64,000 nt of DNA from Acidimicrobiales bacterium. GTDB taxonomy: Bacteria; Actinomycetota; Acidimicrobiia; Acidimicrobiales; SZUA-35. Every line of letters starts with the position of its first letter. The stretch's first letter is position 1. This document shows positions 27,918-36,925 of the stretch, in pieces. Below the pieces are notes generated by a model. That model searched no databases. It had not been told where the DNA came from and saw nothing but the letters and a program-made list of their open reading frames with translations. Location of the stretch: NCBI GenBank assembly GCA_028285495.1, contig JANQPB010000017.1:62001-126000 (forward strand), in the 5' to 3' direction. The position numbers and the translations under genes were made by a program.

Positions 27918-28343
27918 ATGACCGGCGATGAGGCCCGCTCGGTGGAGCGGATCCTGGCCCACCTCCAGACCGAGATCAACCGTCTCGACCGGCTGGCCGC
28001 CGCCACCCTCCAGGTCGGATCGGCCGAGGATCTGCAGGTGCTTCGTCTGCTGCTCGGCTCCGGCCCGATGCGGGTCGGTGAGATCGCGGCAACGCGTTGC
28101 TCCTCGGTCGCCAACATCAGCGCCCGCCTCGACCGGCTCGAGCGGCGCGGTCTCGTGGTCCGGGAGCGACCACCCGGTGACCGCCGGGCCGTGGTTGCCG
28201 TGCTGTCCGACGAGGGCAAGGCGGCGGCCGAGCGGAGCCGCTGCGAGCGACTGGCCGCGCTCGAGGAGCTGGACGCCGACTTCCCGATCGAGCGGCTGCA
28301 GTCCCTGGTCGACACGCTGGCCGACCTGACGCCCGCCGGCTGA
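27918..28343 (+). CDS. MarR family transcriptional regulator
   Basis: The 141-residue winged-helix protein has the MarR pattern: 'LRLLLGSGPMRVGEIAA' leading to the recognition helix 'SVANISARLDRLERRGLVVRERPPGDRRAV', then the wing and a C-terminal dimerisation helix. TAGGCT (27904-27909) ends 8 nt before the ATG, so the mRNA is leaderless. MarR proteins usually repress themselves and a neighbour; the only close divergent frame is the doubtful 55-residue ORF. Ligand unknown. Confidence 0.88.
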   Translation: MTGDEARSVERILAHLQTEINRLDRLAAATLQVGSAEDLQVLRLLLGSGPMRVGEIAATRCSSVANISARLDRLERRGLVVRERPPGDRRAVVAVLSDEGKAAAERSRCERLAALEELDADFPIERLQSLVDTLADLTPAG

Positions 28344-28658
28344 GGCACCCGACCACCGGGGCTCCTCCGGTCGCCTGCGGGCCCGACCGGGCCAAGCTCG
28401 TGTGGCCGAGTTCGTCGATGACCGTGTCGGTCGCTGCCAGGCCGGGGATCGTGGCGGCCGGCACCAGATCCCCGAACGGGTCGGCGAGCGGTTCCTCGGT
28501 GTCGGCATCGGCATCGACCGCCGCCGGACCGCAGTGGGTCTCGACCTGGCCACCGGATCGAGCCCGCCGGCCGAGTCCTGCCGGGCGCCCTCGGGGCCGA
28601 TGAGCACGCCCGACCGTGTCCGCGCCGTCGGTCGTCGAGGAAACTACCGTGGAGGGCC
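28344..28658 (-). pseudogene. Probable gene remnant between marR-like gene and herA-like gene
   Basis: This 315-bp gap has no complete gene. On the minus strand about 75 codons (about 28600-28350) keep native-looking composition and third positions ('ADTEEPLADPFGDLVPAATI', 'TDTVIDELGHTSLA') but lack a start and stop of their own. It may be a decayed gene. The last 15 bases hold the TACCGT box of the next gene. Confidence 0.35.
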
Positions 28659-30485
28659 ATGGCGGCCTCGAACCCCCCAACGGCCGGAGCGACCGGGCGG
28701 GCGACCCCCTCGGGCGCGTCGGCGGGTCGGCCGGCGGTCGGCCTGGTCCTCGGGGTCGACGACGCCACCCCGCTCGAGTTCTGGGTTGCGGTCGCCCCGG
28801 GCCAGACCCTGCAGCTCGACGACGTGGTGGCGCTCGAGCGCCGGCTCCCCGACGGCGCCACCGTGGAGATCTACGGCCTGGTGACGCAGATCCGGGCCCG
28901 CCACGAGGGGGCCCACTTCCAGAGCGACGTGTTCCTCATCGCCGACGGGACCCTCCCGGCCCAGGTCAGCGAAGCCGCCCTGGTGCAGCCGACCCGCTTC
29001 GAGCCCGAGATCCTCCTGCCCCCGTTGCCGGGCACGCCGGTGCGGCTGGCCGAGGCCTCTCAGCGCGACACGGCGCTGTCGTTCGACACCGTCGAGCGGC
29101 GGCTGCCGGCCGGCCTCAGCCGGGCCGACGAGCCCGTCTACCTCGACCTCGATTTCATCGACGGCACCAAGGGCGCCCACATCAACATCTCGGGCATCTC
29201 GGGCGTCGCGACGAAGACCAGCTACGCCACCTTCCTGCTCTACTCGATGTTCACCTCGGGGGCGCTCGGGGCCGACGCCGCCAACACCCGGGCCCTGATC
29301 TTCAACGTCAAGGGCGAGGATCTGCTGTTTCTCGACCACGCCAACCGCCTCGTCGACGACGACCAGGCCGCCCGCTACCGGGCCCTCGGCCTCACCCCCG
29401 GCCCGTTCCGCGACGTCGGGATCCTCGCCCCGCCCCGCAAGGGCGACCTCAACGCCACGCCGGCGACCGGCTCCCGCAAGACCGGGGTGGCCCCGTTCTT
29501 CTGGACGGTGGCCGACTTCTGCCACCAGCGGCTCCTGCCGTTCCTGTTCGCCGACGCCGAGGACGAGCGCCAGCAGTACACGATCGTGGTCCAGTCGGTC
29601 ACCGCCCAGCTGGCCCAGCTGGAGGCCACCGAGGACGGCGCAGTGCGCTTCGATGGGCGACTGATCCGCACCTTCCCGGCCCTGGTCGACGCCCTCGAGG
29701 ACAGGCTCAGCCCGACCGACCCGGACGAGCCGCCGGACCCCCGCTGGACCGGCCGGGCGGTCGGCAGCGGCACCGTCAACGCCTTCATCCGCCGGCTGGC
29801 CTCGGCCAAGCGCCACGTCGAGCACCTCATCCGGGCCGACATCGCCAAGGCCCAGGCCCACGCCCTCGACCTCGATCGCCACCAGGTCACCGTGGTCGAC
29901 ATCCACGGCCTGCACGACCGGGCCAAGCGGTTCGTCGTCGGCGTGGTGCTCCGGCAGGCGTTCGAGGCAAAGGAGGCATCCGGGAGCGCCCTGCCGCTGC
30001 AGTTCGTCGTGCTCGACGAGCTCAACAAGTACGCCCCCCGCGACTCGTCGAGCCCGATCAAGGAGATCCTGCTCGACGTGGCCGAGCGGGGCCGCTCGCT
30101 CGGGATCGTGCTCGTCGGGGCCCAGCAGACGGCGAGCGAGGTCGAGCGCCGGGTGGTGGCCAACTCGGCCATCCGGATCGTCGGCCGGCTCGACCCGGCC
30201 GAGGCAAGGCGGGACGAGTACGGTTTCCTTCCCGCCGTGGCCCGGCAGCGCTCGACGATCCTGAAGCCCGGATCGATGTACCTGGCCCAGCCCCGCCTGC
30301 CGGTGCCGCTGCTGGTCGAGTTCCCGTTCCCGTCGTGGGCCACCCGTCCGGCTGAGGCGGTCCGTGGCGGAGGCGCACGGTCCGTCGACTCGGCTGGAGC
30401 AACGGACGACGTCGATCTCGATACGGTGGACGGCAACGGTGCGGGCCCCCCGGCGGACGATCCGTTCGCCGGGCTCACCTCCTGA
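28659..30485 (+). CDS. herA: HerA-like DNA translocase ATPase (HAS-barrel and DUF87)
   Basis: The 608-residue product has an N-terminal HAS-barrel (about 27-130), a RecA-like ATPase core with a Walker A-like 'GISGVATKTS' (Gly179 to Ser188), Walker B 'FVVLDELNKYAP' (about 449-460), a sensor 'IVLVGAQQTASEV' and an Arg-finger region 'IRIVGRLDPAEA'. HerA hexamers translocate DNA and feed the NurA nuclease during end resection. The P-loop has Thr in place of the usual Gly before Lys. TACCGT (28645-28650) ends 8 nt before the ATG, making it the first gene of a leaderless operon HerA-SbcD-SbcC-NurA. The acidic C-terminal tail is low-complexity. Confidence 0.82.
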   Translation: MAASNPPTAGATGRATPSGASAGRPAVGLVLGVDDATPLEFWVAVAPGQTLQLDDVVALERRLPDGATVEIYGLVTQIRARHEGAHFQSDVFLIADGTLPAQVSEAALVQPTRFEPEILLPPLPGTPVRLAEASQRDTALSFDTVERRLPAGLSRADEPVYLDLDFIDGTKGAHINISGISGVATKTSYATFLLYSMFTSGALGADAANTRALIFNVKGEDLLFLDHANRLVDDDQAARYRALGLTPGPFRDVGILAPPRKGDLNATPATGSRKTGVAPFFWTVADFCHQRLLPFLFADAEDERQQYTIVVQSVTAQLAQLEATEDGAVRFDGRLIRTFPALVDALEDRLSPTDPDEPPDPRWTGRAVGSGTVNAFIRRLASAKRHVEHLIRADIAKAQAHALDLDRHQVTVVDIHGLHDRAKRFVVGVVLRQAFEAKEASGSALPLQFVVLDELNKYAPRDSSSPIKEILLDVAERGRSLGIVLVGAQQTASEVERRVVANSAIRIVGRLDPAEARRDEYGFLPAVARQRSTILKPGSMYLAQPRLPVPLLVEFPFPSWATRPAEAVRGGGARSVDSAGATDDVDLDTVDGNGAGPPADDPFAGLTS

Positions 30486-30529
30486 CGTCACGTCGATGAG
30501 GCGGCCGACCCCATGACCCCACCGAGCCG

Positions 30530-31804
30530 ATGAAGCTGCTGCACACCTCCGACTGGCACGTCGGCAAGCGCATCCGCGGTCACAGCCGGGCCGACGAGCA
30601 CCGGGCGGTGCTCGGCGAGATCGTCGAGGTGGCCGACCGGGAGGCGGTCGACCTGGTGGTGGTGGCCGGTGACCTGTACGAGACCGCAGCTCCGACGCCG
30701 GAGAGCGAGCTGATCGTCAACGACGCCCTGCTCGGTCTGGCCGCCGTCGCCCCGGTGGTGGCCGTGGCCGGCAACCACGACAACCCGAGGCGGCTGGCCG
30801 CCGTCGAGTCGCTCATGCGGCTCGGTCGGATCACGATGGTGGCCGAGCCCCGCCCCCCGGCCGACGGTGGCTGCCTGGAGCTGACGGCCGGCGACACGCC
30901 GGTCCGGGCGGCGATGCTGCCGTTCGTGTCGCAGCGGGCGATCGTGCGGGCCGAGCAGCTGATGGCCAACGCCGCCTACGAGAACGCCCAGGCCTACGCC
31001 GAGCGGCTGAGCCGGGTGGTCGAGGCCCTCTGCGCGCCGTTCGACGGCGACCACGTCAACCTCGTCGTCGCCCACGCCTTCGTGACCGGAGGCATGACCG
31101 GCGGGGGCGAGCGGGCGGCCCACCTGGTCGACGAGTACGGGCTGTCGTCGGTCGATTTCCCGCCATCGGCCACCTACGTGGCCCTCGGCCACCTCCACCG
31201 ACCGCAGCAGATGCTCGGCCCGACCGCCATCCACTACTGCGGCTCACCGCTCCAGCTCGACTTCGGCGAGCAGGACCAGGCCAAGCAGGTGAACCTCGTC
31301 GAGGCCGAGCCCGGGATCCCGGCCAAGGTCTCGGCCGTCCCACTGACCACCGGTCGCCGCCTCCGGACCCTCACCGGCACCGTGGCCCAGCTGGCGGCGC
31401 TGGCCGACGGCGACGACACGTTCGCCGACGACTGGCTGCGGGTCCGGGTGACCGAACCGGGCCGGGCCGGCCTGGCCGAGGAGGTCCGCGACGCCCTGGG
31501 GGAGCGGGTGGTCGATGTGCGGGTCGAGTCGGTCGACGCGCCCCGCCCGACCCGTCATCGCGAGGGCCGCGATCCCCGGGAGCTGTTCACCGCCTACCTG
31601 GCCGAGGCCGGCATGGACGACCCGGCGGTGGTGTCCCGCTTCGTCGCCCTGCTCGATGAGGCCGGCTCGCCGACCGACGACGGCGACCGGGCGGGCAGTG
31701 CCGGAGCCGGTGCCGGAGCCGCTCGGACGGTCACGATCGACGATCGGGACCAGGCGAACGGCGAGGCGGCGTCGGCCGTCGAGCCCGAGGGGGTGGCGCC
31801 GTGA
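30530..31804 (+). CDS. sbcD: Exonuclease SbcCD subunit D (Mre11-like)
   Basis: The 424-residue metallophosphoesterase shows all Mre11 nuclease motifs: 'SDWHVG' (Asp8, His10), 'VAGDLYE' (Asp48), 'AGNHDN' (Asn82, His83, Asp84), 'AHAFVTGG' and 'ALGHLHRPQ' (GHxH near 223). With SbcC it makes an ATP-dependent double-strand exonuclease and hairpin endonuclease for repair. It starts 44 nt after herA and overlaps sbcC by GTGA. The Ala/Gly-rich C-terminal extension past residue about 385 is low-complexity. Confidence 0.95.
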   Translation: MKLLHTSDWHVGKRIRGHSRADEHRAVLGEIVEVADREAVDLVVVAGDLYETAAPTPESELIVNDALLGLAAVAPVVAVAGNHDNPRRLAAVESLMRLGRITMVAEPRPPADGGCLELTAGDTPVRAAMLPFVSQRAIVRAEQLMANAAYENAQAYAERLSRVVEALCAPFDGDHVNLVVAHAFVTGGMTGGGERAAHLVDEYGLSSVDFPPSATYVALGHLHRPQQMLGPTAIHYCGSPLQLDFGEQDQAKQVNLVEAEPGIPAKVSAVPLTTGRRLRTLTGTVAQLAALADGDDTFADDWLRVRVTEPGRAGLAEEVRDALGERVVDVRVESVDAPRPTRHREGRDPRELFTAYLAEAGMDDPAVVSRFVALLDEAGSPTDDGDRAGSAGAGAGAARTVTIDDRDQANGEAASAVEPEGVAP

Positions 31805-34233
31805 GGCCCGTCCGGCTCGAGCTCGAGGGATTCTCGACGTTCCGCGACCGGGTCGAGCTCGACTTCGACGGCCTCGACCTGGTCGCCTTCACCGGCCCGA
31901 CGGGAGCCGGCAAGTCGACGCTGATCGATGCCATCACGTTCGCCCTGTACGGCTCGGTCGCCCGCTACGACAACACGAACCGGGTGGCGCCGGTCATCCA
32001 CCAGCTGTCGGCCGAGGCCAGGGTCCGGCTCGACTTCGAGTCGGGACGGCGGCGCTACTCGGCGGTCCGGGTGATCCGGCGGCGGTCGTCGAAGGGGCGG
32101 GAGGCCGACGGGGCGACCACGCGGGAGGCCCGCCTCGAGCGGGTCGAGGACGACGGGTCGACGACGGTCCTGGCCGGCGACGTCCGCGAGCTGAACGCCG
32201 CGGTCGAGGACCTGCTGGGGCTCGACTTCGCCCAGTTCACCCGCACGATCGTCCTGCCGCAGGGTGAGTTCGCCGCCTTCCTGCGCGACGACCAGGCCAG
32301 CCGCGACAAGCTCCTCCAGCGCCTGCTCGACCTCGGCATCTACGAGCGGATGGGCCAGCTCGCCCGCTCGCGGGCCAAGGAGGCCAGGATCCGGCTGGAG
32401 ATGCTCGGCGACCAGCGCCGCCGCCTCGACCCACCGTCCGACGAGGACGTGGCCGCCGAGGCCGACCGGGTGGAGGCGCTCGATCGCCTGCGCACGGTCG
32501 TCGACGCCGCCCTCGGCCGCCTCGACGAGATCGACCGAGCCCTCGACCCCCTCCGCGAGCGGGTCACGGCCATCGACGGGGCCCGGTCCCGGTTGGCCGG
32601 GATCGACGTGCCGGCCGAGGTCGACGGCCTCGACCGACAACTGGCCGAGGCGTCCGAGGCCCGCGCCGTGATCGAGGCGGCGATGGCCGAGGCCGGCGTC
32701 GAGCGGGAGCGTGCGCTCGCGGTCCTGAGCGAGCTGCCGGACAAGGGGGACCTGGTTCGGATCCAGAGCGTCGACGGCCAGGTGGCCGAGGCCAGGGCCG
32801 AGGTCGACGATCTGGTCGGCGAGGCCGGCGAGCTGGCCGGGCGCATCGAGGAGCTCGGCGGCGAGGTCGAGCGGCTCGAGGGTGAGGTGGCGGCGGCCGA
32901 GGTGACGGCCCGCTCGGCCAGGCAGCGGGCCGACGCCGCCGAGTGGACCGCCGCCCTCGCCGTCGGGGAGCCCTGCCCCGTGTGCCACCGGGACGTGACC
33001 GACATCCCCGACCACGACGCCACCGGCGAGGTCGAGGCGGCCGAGGAGCGTCACGACGCGGCGTCCCGGTCCCTGCGCAAGGCCGGGCGCGAGCTGACCA
33101 AGCTGACCGAGCGGGACCGCCTGCTGTCCGAGGAGGTCGCCCGCCAGCGGGAGCGCATCGATCTGCTGGAGCTGCAGCGGTCGACGCTCGGCGGTCCGGA
33201 CGACGTCGAGGAGATCGGCCCACTGCTCGAACGGATCGCCGAGGCCGAGGCGGCCGGCCGGGCCGCCGGCGATCGCCTGGCCGGGCTCGAGGGCGAGCGA
33301 ACGGCCGCCGTCGCCGTCGCCGACGAGCTCGACCGGGCCGCCCGCCGCCTGCAGACCGACCTCGTCGCCAGGCGAGACGCCGTGGCCGACCTCGGGCCAC
33401 CCCCGCTGGAGAACGAGTCGCTCGCATCCGACTACCGGGCGCTGGCCGGCTGGGCGACCACCCGGGGTGCACAGCTCGAGGCCGAGCGGGTCGAGCTGGC
33501 CGACGAGGGCAAGCGTCGTTCGCAGGAGCGGGCGGAGCTGCTCGACGGGCTGACCACCGCTGCGGGTGATGCCGGGATCGAAGCGGCCGGCGAGGCCGGG
33601 CCGGGCGAGCTGGGGGCCAGGGTGGCCGAGGCCAGAACGGCGGCCGAGGCCCGGCTCGGCGACGCCAGGCGCCGGATCGACGAGGATCGCGAGCTGGCCG
33701 CCGTCGCCGCCGAGCTCGACGCCGGACGCGTCCTCGACGATGCGCTCGGTCGCCACCTGCGGGCCGGGGGCTTCGGGAGCTGGCTGCTGGCCGAGGCCCT
33801 CGACAGCATCGTCGAGCGGGCCACCGTCTGGCTCAACGAGCTGTCTGGCCAGCAGTACTCGCTCGTCGCCGGCGAGCGGGCGTTTGCCATCGTCGACCAC
33901 CACAACGCGGACGAGACCCGCGACGTGCGCACGCTGTCCGGCGGCGAGACGTTCCTGGCCTCGCTGGCGCTCGCCCTGGCCCTGGCCGATTCGATCGCCG
34001 AGCTCGCACCGATCGACGCCCCCCAGCTCGAATCGATGTTCCTCGACGAGGGCTTCGGCACCCTCGACCCCGGCACGCTGGACGTGGTCGCCGGGGCGAT
34101 GGAGGAGCTGGCCTCGTCCGGGCGGATGATCGGCGTCGTCACCCACGTGGCCGACCTGGCCGAGCGCATGCCGGCCCAGTTCCAGGTCCGCAAGGGCCCC
34201 GCCACCTCGACCGTCGAGCTGGTGGCCCGATGA
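31801..34233 (+). CDS. sbcC: Exonuclease SbcCD subunit C (Rad50-like ATPase)
   Basis: The 810-residue SMC-like protein has Walker A 'GPTGAGKST' (32-40), a long coiled coil broken by a zinc hook 'CPVC' (392-395), signature 'LSGGE' (712-716) and Walker B 'MFLDEGFGTLD' (about 749-759). The coiled coil is short for the family (most SbcC are 1,000 or more residues), resembling archaeal Rad50 (about 850-900). GTG 31801 overlaps the sbcD stop (GTGA), and its own stop overlaps the nurA ATG (ATGA), so stoichiometric coupled translation is expected. Confidence 0.95.
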   Translation: MRPVRLELEGFSTFRDRVELDFDGLDLVAFTGPTGAGKSTLIDAITFALYGSVARYDNTNRVAPVIHQLSAEARVRLDFESGRRRYSAVRVIRRRSSKGREADGATTREARLERVEDDGSTTVLAGDVRELNAAVEDLLGLDFAQFTRTIVLPQGEFAAFLRDDQASRDKLLQRLLDLGIYERMGQLARSRAKEARIRLEMLGDQRRRLDPPSDEDVAAEADRVEALDRLRTVVDAALGRLDEIDRALDPLRERVTAIDGARSRLAGIDVPAEVDGLDRQLAEASEARAVIEAAMAEAGVERERALAVLSELPDKGDLVRIQSVDGQVAEARAEVDDLVGEAGELAGRIEELGGEVERLEGEVAAAEVTARSARQRADAAEWTAALAVGEPCPVCHRDVTDIPDHDATGEVEAAEERHDAASRSLRKAGRELTKLTERDRLLSEEVARQRERIDLLELQRSTLGGPDDVEEIGPLLERIAEAEAAGRAAGDRLAGLEGERTAAVAVADELDRAARRLQTDLVARRDAVADLGPPPLENESLASDYRALAGWATTRGAQLEAERVELADEGKRRSQERAELLDGLTTAAGDAGIEAAGEAGPGELGARVAEARTAAEARLGDARRRIDEDRELAAVAAELDAGRVLDDALGRHLRAGGFGSWLLAEALDSIVERATVWLNELSGQQYSLVAGERAFAIVDHHNADETRDVRTLSGGETFLASLALALALADSIAELAPIDAPQLESMFLDEGFGTLDPGTLDVVAGAMEELASSGRMIGVVTHVADLAERMPAQFQVRKGPATSTVELVAR

Positions 34234-35216
34234 GCGCCGGACCGGCGATGCGCTTCGCCGTCGACACGTGGGCCCCCGACTACGGCACCAGCCGCGAGGA
34301 GCAGCTGCAGGAGGCGTCGCGGCCGGTCGACGTCGAGGTCGAGGTCCTGCCCGACCGGTGGGTGCCGATCACCCCCGATCCCGCGGTCCGGCCGGCGGGT
34401 GCCATCACGTTCGTCGACGGCGTTCGCCGCATCGACGCCAGGATCTGGATCGGCGAGCCGGACGGGTTCGACCGACCGGGAGTCTGTGCCACCGTCGCCG
34501 CCGGGGCCGTCCGCTGCCTGCCCGGCCGGGCCACGATCGAGTCGGTGCTGGTCGAGCGGGCCCTGTTCAGCGCCTCGCCGGTCGCAACCGACCTCGACGT
34601 CGGCGCCGCCGGCCGCTACCTCCTGAAGCCGACCCCGATCGCATCCGACGAGGCCCTGTACCTCGCCGTGCACAACCACATGATGTCGGTGGAGGAGCGG
34701 TTGTCGGACGAGCTGGAGGAGCCAGGACTGGTCGTCTACGACGGTCGGCTCGGGCCCCGCAACGGCCCCGAGTCGGCCGGGTACGTCAAGTCCCAACACG
34801 TCCAGTACCTGGAGAGCACCGACCTCCAGGCGGTGATCGGCGCCCTCGAGCCCGGGCAGCGGACCCCCCTGTTCCACATCGGGGGCGAGCTGCCCAACTG
34901 GTCCTGGTACCTCCGCCTCCCCGGGCCCCGCAGCCACTCGATGAGCGGCATCGTCCGGGTCGAGCTGCCCGGCCTCGGCGACGTGAGCGACGCCGTCGAG
35001 CGGGCCGACCTCCTGTCCCGCACCCTGCCCCGCTTCGCCAGCGAGAGCCACAAGGACGCCAGGGCACCCCAGAACCTGTACCCGATCGCCGGGCTCGAGC
35101 GCGAGCTGCGTCGCCGTCTCGGCGACGCGCGGCTGCTCGACCGGGCGCTCCGCCAACGGGCGGCGGACTCGGCCGGCCATGCCGCGGTCTCGGCGGCCAG
35201 GTCGGCCGCGGGCTGA
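34230..35216 (+). CDS. nurA: NurA-domain nuclease
   Basis: The 328-residue protein has the NurA RNase-H-like pattern: 'ITFVDGVRRIDARI' (Asp63, motif I metal ligand), 'LVVYDGRLGPR' (about 167-177), 'SAGYVKSQHVQYL', 'RTPLFHIGG' and 'SWYLRLPG'. The C-terminal 'LPRFASESHKDARAPQNLYPI' carries the conserved His/Asp. NurA is the nuclease partner of HerA in archaea and in Thermus/Deinococcus. Position immediately after rad50-like sbcC, overlapping by ATGA, supports the assignment. Sequence identity to characterised NurA is probably low, so a profile search should confirm. Confidence 0.75.
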   Translation: MSAGPAMRFAVDTWAPDYGTSREEQLQEASRPVDVEVEVLPDRWVPITPDPAVRPAGAITFVDGVRRIDARIWIGEPDGFDRPGVCATVAAGAVRCLPGRATIESVLVERALFSASPVATDLDVGAAGRYLLKPTPIASDEALYLAVHNHMMSVEERLSDELEEPGLVVYDGRLGPRNGPESAGYVKSQHVQYLESTDLQAVIGALEPGQRTPLFHIGGELPNWSWYLRLPGPRSHSMSGIVRVELPGLGDVSDAVERADLLSRTLPRFASESHKDARAPQNLYPIAGLERELRRRLGDARLLDRALRQRAADSAGHAAVSAARSAAG

Positions 35217-35519
35217 GCGGGGTCGGGATCCGCCCGTCCACCGGCGGTCAGGGGATGCGGAAGCCCGCCGCAGCGGCTGGAGGATCCGCTCCTCGGACCG
35301 GTCGTCGACGCCAGCTCCTCCTCGGCGACGGCGGCCGGGAGCTGCCGGCGACCATGGTCGAGCAGGGCCGTCGACCTCGTCGACGAGGAAGCCGACCGGC
35401 TCCGAGGCGTTGAGCGCGACCGGCGACACCGCCCCGACCAGTCCATGCTTGGCACGGCCGGCCGGCACGGGTGCGGCCAGCCTCGATGGGGTCCTACCTG
35501 CGGCTCGTAGGCTCGAAGG
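35217..35519 (-). pseudogene. Probable frameshifted gene remnant downstream of nurA
   Basis: A 303-bp gap without an intact gene. The minus strand reads 'AKHGLVGAVSPVALNAS' and 'EPVGFLVDEVDG' in one frame, then 'ALLDHGRRQLPAAVAEEELA' in another, each with native-looking codons, which suggests a decayed coding sequence. The last bases contain the TAGGCT promoter box of the methyltransferase. Confidence 0.35.
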
Positions 35520-36752
35520 GTGAGCTCAGCGAGACCGCCGAACCCAGGGCGCAAGCCCCGCCTCGACGCGGCTGCGATCTGTGCCCCCGGCCTGGAGGAC
35601 CTGTGCGCCGCCGAGCTGACCGCGCTCGGCTGCAAGCCCCGTCCGAGCGGGTCTGGCGTCGTCGAGTTCGGGGCCAACGCCCGCCAGCTGTACGGCGCCA
35701 ACGTGTGGCTCCGCACCGCGGCGCGCGTCGTCGTCCGCGTGGCGACGTTCCGGGCGACCGACTTCGCCCACCTGCAGGAGCACGCCTCGGCCGTCGACTG
35801 GTCGAGCTGGGTGCCGGACGGTCACGCCCCACGCTTCCGGGTGTCGACCAACGACTCGAAGCTCTATCACACCAAGGCGGTGGCCCAGCGGCTGCACCAG
35901 GTCTCGCTGCCCCCATCGATCGGCGAGCCGGAGCAGCTGTTCGTCGTCCGCATCGAGCGCAACACGGTCACCATCTCGGCCGACGCATCGGGGGAGGCCC
36001 TCCACCGACGACCCTGGCGGGCCGACACCGGGCCAGCCCCGCTCCGGCCGAACCTCGGGGCCGCGTTGCTCCTGGCCACCGAGTGGGATCCGACGACCGA
36101 CCTCGTCGACCCGTTCTGCGGATCCGGCACGATCGGGATCGAGGCCGCACTGCTCGCCGCCGGACGGCCGCCGGGCGGCGAGCGACCGTTCGCCTTCCAC
36201 GACTGGCCGACGTTCGAGCCGGGCTCGTGGGCCAGCGTCGTCGCCTCCATCGAGACCTCGATCGACGCAGCCGAACGGGCCGATCGGGGCTCGATCCTGC
36301 TGGCCGATCGCGACCGGGCCGCCGTCGACGCCACGCTGGCAAACGCCGATCGGGCTGGGGTCGCCGATCGGATCGAGGTCGCCCGCCAGGTCGTCTCCCA
36401 CCTCGGGGCCCGGCCGGGGCCCGGCCTGCTCGCCACCAACCCGCCGTACGGCCGACGGCTCGGGCGCGACGAGCTCGGCGGGCTCTACGGTCGCCTCGGG
36501 GCCGTGGCCCGCGAGCGGCTCCCGGACCACGGCCTGGCCGTGCTGACCACGGACGCCGCGCTGGCCCGGGCCGTCGATCGCCGCCTCCGGGCCCGGTTGC
36601 GGTTCCGTCACGGCGGCCTCGGCGTGCAGCTCTTCCACCGGCCGGCGGTCGGGCCCGGCCGAGGCGAGGCGGTCGAGCCGTCGGCGGCCGCCACCGACGG
36701 CACCACGGGGGACGAGGCCAGCAGCGTCGAACCGCCGGTCGAGGCCTGCTAG
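35520..36752 (+). CDS. THUMP-domain RNA (guanine-N2) methyltransferase
   Basis: The 410-residue protein has an N-terminal ferredoxin-like/THUMP region (about 15-165, 'CAPGLEDLCAAELTALG') and a Rossmann methyltransferase domain with the SAM loop 'DPFCGSGTIGIEAAL' (about 196-210) and catalytic 'NPPYG' (about 305). This is the RlmL/Trm14 architecture, methylating N2 of guanosine in rRNA or tRNA. GTG start 35520; TAGGCT (35508-35513) ends 6 nt before it. The C-terminal about 30 residues are a low-complexity tail. Target nucleotide not predictable. Confidence 0.88.
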   Translation: MSSARPPNPGRKPRLDAAAICAPGLEDLCAAELTALGCKPRPSGSGVVEFGANARQLYGANVWLRTAARVVVRVATFRATDFAHLQEHASAVDWSSWVPDGHAPRFRVSTNDSKLYHTKAVAQRLHQVSLPPSIGEPEQLFVVRIERNTVTISADASGEALHRRPWRADTGPAPLRPNLGAALLLATEWDPTTDLVDPFCGSGTIGIEAALLAAGRPPGGERPFAFHDWPTFEPGSWASVVASIETSIDAAERADRGSILLADRDRAAVDATLANADRAGVADRIEVARQVVSHLGARPGPGLLATNPPYGRRLGRDELGGLYGRLGAVARERLPDHGLAVLTTDAALARAVDRRLRARLRFRHGGLGVQLFHRPAVGPGRGEAVEPSAAATDGTTGDEASSVEPPVEAC

Positions 36753-36770
36753 CGGTGTGCTGAACCACAG

Positions 36771-36915
36771 GACGGGCTCTCGACGCCCATCCATCCGCCC
36801 ACTCGTCGTCCTCGGATGGGCCAGAGCGATCACGAGCTGTGGCGAATCCTGCGTCCTCGACCGGGCGGCGTCTGGACGCCGACACCCTCGTCGGCGACCT
36901 TCAGCACCCTGCTAG
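36771..36915 (+). repeat. Left arm of a long interrupted inverted repeat flanking 36926-37780
   Basis: Bases 36771-36797 (27 nt), 36879-36897 (19 nt) and 36904-36915 (12 nt) are exact reverse complements of 37811-37837, 37795-37813 and 37777-37788. In the right arm these blocks are contiguous; in the left arm an extra 81 bp separates the first two. Confidence 0.9.
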
Positions 36916-36925
36916 CGTCGGGTTC

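Noticed and set aside
28402..28884. Plus-strand ORF in the gap before the HerA-like gene
   Set aside because: It continues out of frame into the HerA gene and has no recognisable family; the minus-strand remnant has better composition.
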